A stretch of DNA of 36,757 nt, from positions 210,152 to 246,908 of the forward strand of contig JAFRRO010000049.1 of NCBI GenBank assembly GCA_017428025.1, given 5' to 3'. This stretch comes from Clostridia bacterium. Lineage in GTDB: Bacteria > Bacillota > Clostridia > Christensenellales > CAG-138. Shown one piece after another: positions 15,792 through 23,241 of this stretch. The notes below the pieces were generated by a model. It had not been told where the DNA came from. It did not search any database and saw only the letters and a list, made by a program, of their open reading frames with translations. The translations under genes were made by a program, and so were the position numbers. Every line of letters starts with the position of its first letter. Position 1 is the stretch's first letter.

Positions 15792-16202
15792 TCATTCGAG
15801 ATAAGGCTTCAAAAACTCGGGCAGCTGCTCCGGCATACAGGACAGCGACAGCACAAGATGAACGTTGTGATTGTCGGAGAAGCGTTTCATCTGACGGAAC
15901 AGATCTTCGAGCGTATCGAGATCGTGCCGCACGATCTTCATGAAGCTGTCGATGACGAGATATTCAAGGTCATGATCCGATGCCGCAATGCCGCAGAGAA
16001 AGCCGTAGAACATCTTCGGTCCGGACAGCGCATACTCCGTCGCATTGATAAAGCGAATCGAAAGATTGAGATCGTACATATAATCGTCGTCGATGTCGAC
16101 AAATACGATGCTGCCTTTTGCGGTTTCCGCCGCGCGGTTTGCGAGTTCAAGAATCTTTTTCGTCTTGCCGGATCCTTTTTCGCCGAAAATAAGCTGAATC
16201 AA
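15792..16202 (-). CDS. Small P-loop NTPase, function unknown
   Basis: A 136-aa protein with a clear Walker A motif at the N-terminus (FGEKGSGKTKK, residues 6-16) and a Walker B-like strand EYLVIDSF about 80 residues later. It ends VHLVLSLSCMPEQLPEFLKPYLE, with LVLSLS in the place of a sensor strand. It is too short for a full AAA or RecA domain and resembles the small ATPase-like hypotheticals of Clostridia sometimes mislabelled PilT. I do not recognise a function. It has its own promoter and terminator, so it is a monocistronic unit. The ribosome site is GGAGG, 10 bases before ATG. Confidence 0.8.
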   Translation of the reverse strand: MIQLIFGEKGSGKTKKILELANRAAETAKGSIVFVDIDDDYMYDLNLSIRFINATEYALSGPKMFYGFLCGIAASDHDLEYLVIDSFMKIVRHDLDTLEDLFRQMKRFSDNHNVHLVLSLSCMPEQLPEFLKPYLE

Positions 16203-16225
16203 GTCTGCACCTCCGCTTTTTGTTT

Positions 16226-16254
16226 ATTATACCGTATCGTCACGATTCTTGCAA
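16226..16254 (-). promoter_or_regulatory. Promoter of the small P-loop gene
   Basis: Minus strand: -35 TTGCAA (16249-16254), 17-bp spacer, -10 TATAAT (16226-16231), followed by a leader of about 17 bases with GGAGG. Confidence 0.7.
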
Positions 16255-16267
16255 GCACGATTCCGGA

Positions 16268-17983
16268 TCAGGAATCCTGAAAATACGCCCGCATCCAGTG
16301 ATACCGCGGATCCTCGCGCCATCCCTCGCCCGTTTCGTCGCGCGTCGTATAGTTGCATACGCAGTCCGGAAGCGCTTCCTTGAGCGCCTTTGCCTGTTCG
16401 CGGCTGAACGGGTTCATCGCATACCAGAGCCGTTTTGCGCCGGTCAGCTGAAACAGCGGCGTCAGGTCCGACGCGCCCGTATTGCACACGTTGACGTCCC
16501 GAAGATTTGGCATTTCGCACAGCGGCGAAAGGTCCGGAATCTTGTTCATGAACAGTTCGATGTATTCGATATCCTTCAGCGTCGTCAATACGGAAATATC
16601 GGTGATCTTGTTGTCTGCAAGAATCAGCACTTTGAGCTTTGTGAGCTTTGAGATCACAAGCAGGTCGTTGTTCGTCAGATAGTTGTGTCCGAGGTCCAGC
16701 GCTTCCAGATCGGTACAGTATTTCAGCGCTTCGATATCGCCCTCACGCAGACGAACCGCTTTTTTGACGGATTCGTTATACTTGTCCGACGAGTTCGGGT
16801 TCGTATACTTGGACGGGTTCTTGGTGGAGAATCCGATCGCATCGGTACGAAGCTTTCGTTTTCCGATCTCGATGATCCACACGAATTTGACGCCCGGATG
16901 CGCGCTGCAGAGCTGCTCCATCTGTTCGTCATTAAGCCCGCAGTCGCACATCACGCATTTTGTGAGAAACGGAAGCTTTGCAAGAAGCGCCTCGACTTCC
17001 TCTGTCGACGAAAGCTTTGTCTTGGAAAGATCGATTTCCTCCGCGACGCCGTCAAACGTCTGTCCGAACGCCGTCACCGGACCGATGACCGTTACGCCGG
17101 GCAGCGCAGACAGAACGCTGTTAATCTGCTGTTCCGACCAGCTTGCCGGCAGCGCAACGGTGTTCAGGTTCGGAAAAGCGCGAAGCGTCTCCGCAAGCTG
17201 TTCGGGTGTCTGCCCCTGCAGCGCACGCAAATCGAGCATCTGCGCATCGGAATCGAACGACTGCCCGCCGATCGAAATCATACGGTGCACCCTCATCTGC
17301 GGATATGCGCTGAGAAACAGCTGCATTTCCGTCTCGTTCCAGCCGCTTTCGCAAAGATCGACCGATTCGATGTGTTCAAATGCATGCAGGTCGGAAATGA
17401 ACTGCCGCACATCGACGCCGCTCGGAACGGCAATCGCCGTATCGCCGTCGGTCACGACGGTATCGCCGAGCGTCATGGAATAATGCACTTCCACCGACGG
17501 ATGCGCTTCCTTAAAAGTGTGAAGCGCGGCAAATTCGCGGCTGCCGGTTGCGTCCACAAATACAAGATTCGAAAACACTTCGAGCAGACGGACGTCCTCC
17601 GCCGTTGCGTTCGGAAGCATCAGGGAAGCGGAATCGCTACGGAATATCCCGTCCGTCAGCTTCTGATTCCAAAGAATCTGACAGTTAGGACAGTTCAGAG
17701 AAATCTCTGCAATTTCTTCAGACGGCGTATACGGAAGCGCGGTCAGGTCGAGCAGCCGAAGCGATGTCATTGCGGCAAGCGTTTCGATATCCGGCATTTC
17801 CGATTCGGACAGGACTTTCAGCTCCGTCACGGGAACGGTGACGTCGTCGACGATCACTTCGACCGGCGGTTCCGTCTGTATCGGCGCAGGCGTCGCATCG
17901 ACTGCCGCTGCGGGTTCATCCGTGCATGCGAATGCTGCGGCAATCAGAATCGCCGCAATCAGAACGGGAAAGATCCGTTTCAT
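16268..17983 (-). CDS. Leucine-rich repeat surface lipoprotein
   Basis: A 571-aa exported protein. The N-terminus MKRIFPVLIAAILIAAAFAC is a lipoprotein signal with the lipidated Cys at 20, followed by a short Ala/Pro/Thr linker. The central part (about 75-390) consists of irregular 60-70-residue LRR-like units with repeated LDL, FPNL and HPGVKF elements, and the C-terminal part (about 420-530) has classic 22-residue LRRs (LEALDLGHNYL, LKVLILADNKITDIS, IEYIELFMNKIPDLS, LRDVNVCNTGASDLT). LRR lipoproteins usually bind protein or glycan ligands; the ligand is unknown. GAGGAGG precedes ATG, and the gene lies 4 bp after the PIG-L gene as the third member of a surface operon. Confidence 0.85.
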   Translation of the reverse strand: MKRIFPVLIAAILIAAAFACTDEPAAAVDATPAPIQTEPPVEVIVDDVTVPVTELKVLSESEMPDIETLAAMTSLRLLDLTALPYTPSEEIAEISLNCPNCQILWNQKLTDGIFRSDSASLMLPNATAEDVRLLEVFSNLVFVDATGSREFAALHTFKEAHPSVEVHYSMTLGDTVVTDGDTAIAVPSGVDVRQFISDLHAFEHIESVDLCESGWNETEMQLFLSAYPQMRVHRMISIGGQSFDSDAQMLDLRALQGQTPEQLAETLRAFPNLNTVALPASWSEQQINSVLSALPGVTVIGPVTAFGQTFDGVAEEIDLSKTKLSSTEEVEALLAKLPFLTKCVMCDCGLNDEQMEQLCSAHPGVKFVWIIEIGKRKLRTDAIGFSTKNPSKYTNPNSSDKYNESVKKAVRLREGDIEALKYCTDLEALDLGHNYLTNNDLLVISKLTKLKVLILADNKITDISVLTTLKDIEYIELFMNKIPDLSPLCEMPNLRDVNVCNTGASDLTPLFQLTGAKRLWYAMNPFSREQAKALKEALPDCVCNYTTRDETGEGWREDPRYHWMRAYFQDS

Positions 17984-17987
17984 CCGA

Positions 17988-19490
17988 TTACCTCCTCTTT
18001 CGTGCGATCAGCAGCGCGACAAGCAGCACGATCAGCAGCAACAGCAGACCGCCGCCGATCATCAGAACCCACATGTCCGAAAATCCGGACGGTTCCTGGG
18101 GAGCGGGCGCTTCCGTCGGCTGCGGTACCGGCGTTTCGACCGGCGCGGGCGTATCGGTCGGCGGTGCAGTCGGTTCCTCCGTCGGCACCTCCGTCGGTTC
18201 GGCGGTCGGTTCCGGCGTATCGGTCAGCGCAGGCGTGTCGGTGGGCTCCGGCGTCGGTTCCGGCGTCGGCGTGACGGACAGCGTCATCGGATCGACATGC
18301 TCGAACATATCGTTAACGCCCGCCGTATCTTCGCCGACGGTCGTATAGGCAAGACCGAACTCCGCGATGCTGTATTCCGTGGTCGAAACGAAGTGATTGT
18401 TGTTCTTCGTCTGCGATCTATGCCATTGATAGGCTTCCGTTGCCGCTTCAAACGCTGTTTTTCCGCCGAGCTCCGTTATCGGCGCGTTGACGTCAAGCGT
18501 CAGCTTGTTCTGGCTGTACAGATGGATATAGAGTTTCTTGACTTCCCATGGCTCCAGTTTTTCATACCCTTTGGGCTGATAGTTCGGATCGGCAGCCGCT
18601 TTGACGCCCGCCTGAACGCCCTCCGAAAGCACCTTGTGCTGCCAGTGTCCGTACTCTCCGTTGACGTCCTGCGTCACAACCACTTCCGGGCGGTATTTGC
18701 GGACCTGCGTCGCGACATAGCGCTTGACGTCGTCGGCTGTAAAGGTGTGTTTGAACTTGCTGTAATAATCCTGCGGAATATCCGGAAAACCGCCGAATAC
18801 CGGCTGCGTCTTCATGCCGAGCGTCCATGCGCCGTTCATATCCTCCTGCCGGCGTAACCGCTGGTTCTTCTCCGGCAGCTTTGTACTCATGATGATCGAC
18901 AGACCGGACAGCCCGCGCTGCGTTTCATAGATCGGATAGATTGCGCCGAGGAACAGAACCTCATCGTCCGGATGCATGGCAAAGGTCAGAAAGTCCGCTT
19001 TTTCGATCGTCGGACGGAACGGATGATAATCCTGTACCGTGCCTTCGCCGTACGCATACAGCGAGCAGAACGCGCAGTTATCCTCCTCTGCGCGGATCGA
19101 GACCTTACGCGTCTCCGGCAGGGTTTCGATGAGATTGTTGTACAAAAGGATTCCCGGATCCTCGGACAGCTTGTTGCCGCTTCCGTCGAACTGCATCACG
19201 GTATACGCGACCGGCGCGTAATAGAACGAAAGAAACACGGATGCGACGGGAACGTCGTCCTTCCAGGAAATCGACAGCGTCTTGCCCTTGTTGACGCGCT
19301 GCGCGCTGTCCAGATCGTCGTCGCGAAGCCGGTCGGCATGGACGCTGAAATCGCCCTCATACTTGCATCTTTTGGAGAGGTTCTCCGCTTCCACGTCCGC
19401 CGCTTCCGCATGCATCGATATGACTGCAGCGAGCAGAAAAACGATCGACAGTATCAGCGCAAACCTCTTGATCCGTCCGTTTTGTGTCAT
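17988..19490 (-). CDS. Membrane-anchored PIG-L/LmbE family deacetylase
   Basis: A 500-aa secreted protein. An N-terminal signal segment (about 8-28, ending at AEA) is followed by an accessory beta-rich region (about 30-155). The PIG-L zinc deacetylase domain comes next: MHPDDEVLFLGAIYP (zinc ligands His and Asp), RRQEDMNGAWTLGM, and EYGHWQHKVLSEGV with the third zinc ligand. The C-terminus has a 60-residue Thr/Pro/Glu linker, a transmembrane helix of about 22 residues and the positive stop RKRR. Known relatives remove acetyl groups from N-acetylglucosaminyl compounds, so a cell-envelope glycan is the likely substrate (inference). It lies 12 bp after the upstream lipoprotein gene. Confidence 0.85.
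   Translation of the reverse strand: MTQNGRIKRFALILSIVFLLAAVISMHAEAADVEAENLSKRCKYEGDFSVHADRLRDDDLDSAQRVNKGKTLSISWKDDVPVASVFLSFYYAPVAYTVMQFDGSGNKLSEDPGILLYNNLIETLPETRKVSIRAEEDNCAFCSLYAYGEGTVQDYHPFRPTIEKADFLTFAMHPDDEVLFLGAIYPIYETQRGLSGLSIIMSTKLPEKNQRLRRQEDMNGAWTLGMKTQPVFGGFPDIPQDYYSKFKHTFTADDVKRYVATQVRKYRPEVVVTQDVNGEYGHWQHKVLSEGVQAGVKAAADPNYQPKGYEKLEPWEVKKLYIHLYSQNKLTLDVNAPITELGGKTAFEAATEAYQWHRSQTKNNNHFVSTTEYSIAEFGLAYTTVGEDTAGVNDMFEHVDPMTLSVTPTPEPTPEPTDTPALTDTPEPTAEPTEVPTEEPTAPPTDTPAPVETPVPQPTEAPAPQEPSGFSDMWVLMIGGGLLLLLIVLLVALLIARKRR
18207..18270. repeat. Thr-Pro-Glu linker repeat, copy in the PIG-L gene
   Basis: This stretch of about 63 bp is nearly identical at DNA level to 20835-20898 in the neighbouring lipoprotein gene, with only a few differences. 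Both encode EPTDTPA-x-TDTPEP. Confidence 0.6.
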
Positions 19491-19502
19491 GCTTTCCGTC
19501 CT

Positions 19503-21140
19503 TTAAAATCCGAGTTGTTCCAAAAATGCCGTAAACTTCCGATACGTTTCTTCGTGCTCTACCGCCGCGCGCAGGTACTGCGGCAGCTCGTCATCCGGGA
19601 TTCGGAAGGTGTTCTCCCAGTATACGGCTTTCGTCTTGTTGCGACCGGTTCCGTCAAAGAACGCGTCCATTGAATAGAACGTGCGTCCGCGCACCTGCCG
19701 GAACGTCAGGATCAGCATGGTCAGGTGCGGCGCCCACATCTCGTACGTGAGATACGCATCCGAAGCGCCGTCGCCGTCCTGGTCCAGCCGGTCGACGATC
19801 ATGAGATAATGTCCGCCGGACCGGACGATATCGCCCGATCTTGCGCGGTCGTACTGGATCTTGTTGTCGTTGTTCTTGACGCGCTCGCCGTTTCTGCCGA
19901 TCTCGGATCGAAGCGTCGTAAAGAGGTTCATGCCCGCCTGCTTATACGCCCAAACGATGCTTGCGACGCACTGCATGCCGCAGTAGTAGTACGTGCCGTT
20001 CGGATCGGACGTCGGCTCGTCAAGCTTGGAGCCCCATTTGGGATTGACGCCCCAGTCGTTCATGCCCTGATACGAGCCCTTGCCCTGATAGACGATCGAA
20101 TAGCCGTATTCGGACATATGCGAAATCAGCGAAACGCCCGCCGTCACAACGCCTTCGCGCGTGTAGATGCCCGCTGCCGCAACGTCCGCGCTGATCGTTT
20201 CGTTCAGCTTGCCGATCGAGGAGTTGTTCTCCTGCAGAACCAGTTTCAGCGCATGCCGAACAGGCTCGAGATTCTTTGCCTGAACCGGATACCGGAACCC
20301 CGATTCCACGACGACGTCGATCGATTCGAGCAGTTGATCCTCCGTGTCGCGCACCCAGAGCGTATATGCGCCGTCATACTTATAGACGCGGAAATGCGGC
20401 GAAGGCTCGCCGGAATCCAGCACATTGAACCAGTCGCTCGACTTTTCGGGCGGGATCAGTCCCTGATTTGTGAAGCAGTATTCCTTCGCGGAAACACCGT
20501 TTTTGACGACGACATCGACGACCGCGCCGCGCACGGACACGGAAATCGCGTCGTTTTCGTTCGCATATGAAACCGGTATACCCGACAGCGCGTTTGACTC
20601 CGCAATCTCGCTTTGAATCAGCACATATTCGTCGTGCATCATCTTGCCGGTCTTGTGGTAGAACTTGAAATCGACCGTCCGGTCGTCCGAAACGAGCAGA
20701 TGCAGATCGGAGCCCGAATAGGTATAGGTCCCCTGCTTTTCAATGCCTCCCGTGGTGACGGTATAGGTGCCGTCCGAGCGCACGTCGAGCAAAAAAGGCA
20801 GGTCCTCTATCGTCCATGTGCCGAGGAACGGATTCGGTTCCGGCGTATCGGTCGGTGCAGGCGTGTCGGTCGGCTCCGGCGTCGGTTCCTCCGTCGGCTC
20901 GGGCGTCGGTTCTTCCGTCGGTTCCGGCTCGGGCGTCGCGATCGAAACGGTGTCCGTTGCGGGCGAGATCGCTCCGAGCGAAACGGTTTCCTCTCTCGGC
21001 ACCGCAGCTTCCGGCACGGCGGATTCCGTCGTCTGCGCAGTCAGTTCCCCCGTCTGATTTCCGGCGCAGCCGAACAGCAGCAGGACCGCAAGAAGCAGCG
21101 ATCCCGCGATATGCAGTTTGTGCCATTTCGCATATTTCAT
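19503..21140 (-). CDS. Surface lipoprotein with C-terminal Cys/His hydrolase-like (NlpC/CHAP-like) domain
   Basis: A 545-aa lipoprotein. A charged start is followed by a lipobox ending LLLFGC (Cys near 25). A Thr/Pro/Glu-rich linker with repeated EEPTPEPT units (about 68-100) follows, then a small beta-rich domain (LGTWTIEDLPFLLDVRSDGTYTV) and a central adhesion-like region. The C-terminal domain has YYYCGMQCVASIVWAYKQAG, with a Cys at the start of a helix, and later ARSGDIVRSGGHYLMIVDR with a His, the order of an NlpC/P60 or CHAP cysteine hydrolase. Peptidoglycan or surface amide cleavage is inferred. The frame is open 26 codons further upstream, but the lipoprotein signal fixes the start at 21140. 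That ATG has no ribosome site and lies 8 bases from the -10. Confidence 0.78.
   Translation of the reverse strand: MKYAKWHKLHIAGSLLLAVLLLFGCAGNQTGELTAQTTESAVPEAAVPREETVSLGAISPATDTVSIATPEPEPTEEPTPEPTEEPTPEPTDTPAPTDTPEPNPFLGTWTIEDLPFLLDVRSDGTYTVTTGGIEKQGTYTYSGSDLHLLVSDDRTVDFKFYHKTGKMMHDEYVLIQSEIAESNALSGIPVSYANENDAISVSVRGAVVDVVVKNGVSAKEYCFTNQGLIPPEKSSDWFNVLDSGEPSPHFRVYKYDGAYTLWVRDTEDQLLESIDVVVESGFRYPVQAKNLEPVRHALKLVLQENNSSIGKLNETISADVAAAGIYTREGVVTAGVSLISHMSEYGYSIVYQGKGSYQGMNDWGVNPKWGSKLDEPTSDPNGTYYYCGMQCVASIVWAYKQAGMNLFTTLRSEIGRNGERVKNNDNKIQYDRARSGDIVRSGGHYLMIVDRLDQDGDGASDAYLTYEMWAPHLTMLILTFRQVRGRTFYSMDAFFDGTGRNKTKAVYWENTFRIPDDELPQYLRAAVEHEETYRKFTAFLEQLGF
20835..20950. repeat. Thr-Pro-Glu linker repeat, copy in the Cys/His lipoprotein gene
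   Basis: Tandem 12-30-bp units of the GGCGTCGGTTCC type encode EPTEEPTPEPT repeats. The first 63 bp match 18207-18270 closely. This is coding low-complexity DNA, not a mobile repeat. Confidence 0.6.
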
Positions 21141-21147
21141 GTCATGT

Positions 21148-21176
21148 AGTTTAGCACGAAACGACAGAATTGTCCA
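21148..21176 (-). promoter_or_regulatory. Promoter of the surface operon, predicted leaderless
   Basis: Minus strand: -35 TGGACA (21171-21176), 17-bp spacer, -10 TAAACT (21148-21153). The predicted start at 21141 is one base before the ATG. It begins right after the M18 terminator. Confidence 0.6.
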
Positions 21177-21182
21177 CCATGC

Positions 21183-21207
21183 AAAAACCGGAGGATCGCT
21201 CCTCCGG
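21183..21207 (-). terminator. Terminator of the M18 aminopeptidase gene
   Basis: Minus strand: perfect 8-bp stem CCGGAGGA/TCCTCCGG, 4-base loop GCGA, then TTTTTG. Confidence 0.85.
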
Positions 21208-21227
21208 CTTTTGTTCACAGAATTTTC

Positions 21228-22613
21228 TTATTTCGCGCAGAGCAGGAACGCCTTGTACGCCTTGAATGCTTCGTACAGGTCTGCTTTGGAAATGATCTCC
21301 CACGGCGCGTGCATCGAAAGGACCGCGACGCCGCTGTCGATGACTTCCATTCCGTATTCCGCGCAGATGTACGCGATCGTTCCGCCGCCGCCCGCGTCGA
21401 CCTTGCCGAGCTCCGCGGTCTGATAGACGACCTTGCTGTCCTCCATCCACTTACGCAGTTTCGCCATGTACTCGGCGTTCGCGTCGTTCGAGCCGCTCTT
21501 GCCGCGTGCGCCGGTGTACTTGTTGAAGCAGACGCCCTGACCGAGGAATGCGCTGTTCTTCTTCTCAAATACGCCCGCAAAGTTCGGATCGTAGCCCGCG
21601 CTGACGTCGCAGGACAGCATGTGCGCGTTGGTCAATGCGCGGCGCAGCTTGAGTTCGGAGTATTCGCCGGTGAGATTCATAATCTCCGCAACGGTGTTCT
21701 CGAAATACTTGGCGTGCATGCCGGTCGCGCCGACGGAACCGATCTCTTCCTTATCGGCAAGGATGCAGCAGCAGGTTGATGCAGGCGTGTTCTTGACGTC
21801 GAGCATCGCCCTGATCTGCGCAAACGCACAGACGCGATCGTCGTGTCCGTAGCCGAGGATCATGCTGCGGTCGAGACCGAGTTCGCGGGATTTGCCTGCG
21901 GGAACGACTTCGATCTCTGCGGACAGGAAATCGTCTTCCTCGATATCGTACTTCTCTTTGAGGATTTTGAGCATGTTCGCCTTGACGGGCTCCTTCTCCT
22001 CGTCCTTGAGCGGCAGACCGCCGATGATGACGTTGAGCTCCTCGCCCTCGATCGCGACGGACGCCTTCTTCTGCAGCTGATCCGCAGACAGATGGATCAG
22101 CAGGTCGGAAATGGAAACAACCGGATCGTTCTCATCTTCGCCGATCACGACATTGACCAGCGTTCCGTCCTTCTTCGCGACGACGCCGTGCAGTGCAAGC
22201 GGGATCGTAACCCACTGATACTTCTTGATGCCGCCGTAATAGTGCGTATCGAGATACGCAAGCCCCGTGTCCTCGTACAGCGGGTTCTGCTTGAGGTCCA
22301 TGCGCGGCGAATCGATGTGCGCGCCGATGATGTTGAAGCCCTTCTCCATCGGCTCTTTGCCGACGATGAACAGCATGATCGCCTTGCCCATGCAGTCCGC
22401 ATAGACGCGATCGCCCGCCTTCAGCGATTCGTTGTTTGCAATGACGTCCTTGAGATTGCGATATCCTGCCGCTTTTGCAAGTGCAATCGCGCCGTTCACA
22501 CATTCACGCTCGGTTTTGCCCGCATCCAGAAAAGCGCGATACTCCTTCGATACGGTTTCGACCTTTCTGAGCTCGGTCTTGTTGTACTTGGTCCATGCAA
22601 CGGTACGTTCCAT
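21228..22613 (-). CDS. M18 family zinc aminopeptidase
   Basis: The 461-aa cytoplasmic metallo-aminopeptidase belongs to the M18 (aspartyl aminopeptidase, ApeA/ApeB) family and finishes peptide breakdown. The dinuclear zinc site can be read in order: GAHIDSPRMDL (His), GYGHDDRVCAFAQ (bridging Asp), ADKEEIGSVGATG (catalytic and metal Glu), CDVSAGYDPNF (Asp), and VLSMHAPWEIISKADL (His). Length is normal for the family. The ribosome site is GGGGAGG, 6 bases before ATG. A likely extended -10 lies upstream and a strong terminator follows, so it is transcribed alone or with read-through from the tRNA unit. Confidence 0.93.
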   Translation of the reverse strand: MERTVAWTKYNKTELRKVETVSKEYRAFLDAGKTERECVNGAIALAKAAGYRNLKDVIANNESLKAGDRVYADCMGKAIMLFIVGKEPMEKGFNIIGAHIDSPRMDLKQNPLYEDTGLAYLDTHYYGGIKKYQWVTIPLALHGVVAKKDGTLVNVVIGEDENDPVVSISDLLIHLSADQLQKKASVAIEGEELNVIIGGLPLKDEEKEPVKANMLKILKEKYDIEEDDFLSAEIEVVPAGKSRELGLDRSMILGYGHDDRVCAFAQIRAMLDVKNTPASTCCCILADKEEIGSVGATGMHAKYFENTVAEIMNLTGEYSELKLRRALTNAHMLSCDVSAGYDPNFAGVFEKKNSAFLGQGVCFNKYTGARGKSGSNDANAEYMAKLRKWMEDSKVVYQTAELGKVDAGGGGTIAYICAEYGMEVIDSGVAVLSMHAPWEIISKADLYEAFKAYKAFLLCAK

Positions 22614-22641
22614 AAATGCCTCCCCTGATTGATTTGTCCAT

Positions 22642-22650
22642 ATTCTATCA
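22642..22650 (-). promoter_or_regulatory. Extended -10 promoter of the M18 gene
   Basis: Minus strand TGA-TAGAAT, an extended -10. The sequence 17 bp upstream (GTAGAT) is a poor -35, so this call rests on the -10 alone. Confidence 0.45.
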
Positions 22651-22717
22651 CGATTTGCATTGCGAATCTACCGGTTTTGGAAAGAAAAAATGATATATAA
22701 AGAGAGCATGCGGTACG

Positions 22718-22743
22718 AAAAAAGCACTTGCCGAAACAAGTGC
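22718..22743 (-). terminator. Terminator of the tRNA-Pro gene
   Basis: Minus strand: perfect 7-bp stem GCACTTG/CAAGTGC, 6-base loop TTTCGG, then TTTTTT. Confidence 0.9.
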
Positions 22744-22750
22744 CTCTTCC

Positions 22751-22827
22751 TGGTCTGGGTGGAGAGATTTGAACTCTCGGCCTCTTGAACCCCATTCAAG
22801 CACGCTACCAAACTGCGCTACACCCAG
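22751..22827 (-). tRNA. tRNA-Pro, anticodon GGG, CCA encoded
   Basis: A full cloverleaf can be drawn. The acceptor stem is CTGGGTG/CACCCAG with the unusual C1-G72 pair typical of bacterial tRNA-Pro, and the D-stem is GCGC/GCGT. The anticodon stem is CTTGA/TCAAG with loop ATGGGGT, placing anticodon GGG at 22791-22793. The T-stem is GAGAG/CTCTC with loop TTCAAAT, followed by discriminator A and a genomic CCA. It reads CCC and CCU codons. It has its own consensus promoter and terminator. Confidence 0.96.
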
Positions 22828-22845
22828 AGATACGGACCGAATGTT

Positions 22846-22874
22846 ATAATAGCATCCGGCCTTTTGTTTGTCAA
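22846..22874 (-). promoter_or_regulatory. Promoter of tRNA-Pro
   Basis: Minus strand: -35 TTGACA (22869-22874), 17-bp spacer, -10 TATTAT (22846-22851), 18 bases before the mature 5' end. Confidence 0.85.
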
Positions 22875-22885
22875 GTACAAAATTC

Positions 22886-23194
22886 CTATGCTTCCGGCGT
22901 CGGTTCGGGCGTGACTTCGGGCACCTGTACGGGTTCTGCCGTCGCAAGGTCCTCGAGTCCGTTCAGCTCCGGCGTCTGAAGCGAATCCGGTCTCGGATCG
23001 GGCGTGTGACCGCGGAATTCATTGATCGTTTCCTGCGTGTCTTCCACAGCGCCGTTGAAATGTGTCTGCATGTTCGTAATCCAGGTGGACAGCGGACCTC
23101 TGATATACCCCTGTCCGTTCAAAAAATACAGAACGAGCGCTGCGAGCACGACAAGCACGACCACAACGCCGATAAATCGAAATACGTGTTTCAT
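22886..23194 (-). CDS. Small single-pass membrane protein with acidic Pro-rich tail
   Basis: A 102-aa protein. MKHVFRF is followed by a strongly hydrophobic helix (about 8-24), then an amphipathic region YIRGPLSTWITNMQTHF, and a tail rich in Pro, Glu and Thr ending EVTPEPTPEA, the same composition as the linkers of the neighbouring surface lipoproteins. With no lipobox and one helix, it is probably anchored with the tail outside. The ribosome site is AGGAGGT. It lies 47 bp after thiI and just before the tRNA promoter. I do not recognise a family. Confidence 0.75.
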   Translation of the reverse strand: MKHVFRFIGVVVVLVVLAALVLYFLNGQGYIRGPLSTWITNMQTHFNGAVEDTQETINEFRGHTPDPRPDSLQTPELNGLEDLATAEPVQVPEVTPEPTPEA

Positions 23195-23241
23195 AATTAC
23201 CTCCTGTCTTGCACAAAGTATATGCGAATCCCGTCATTTGA

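Noticed and set aside
18099..18285. Periodic repeats suggesting a CRISPR array
   Set aside because: Units are irregular, without spacers, and encode a Thr-Pro-Glu linker in frame.
20826..20950. Second periodic repeat tract suggesting a CRISPR or minisatellite
   Set aside because: Again in-frame coding low complexity for EEPTPEPT units of a lipoprotein stalk.
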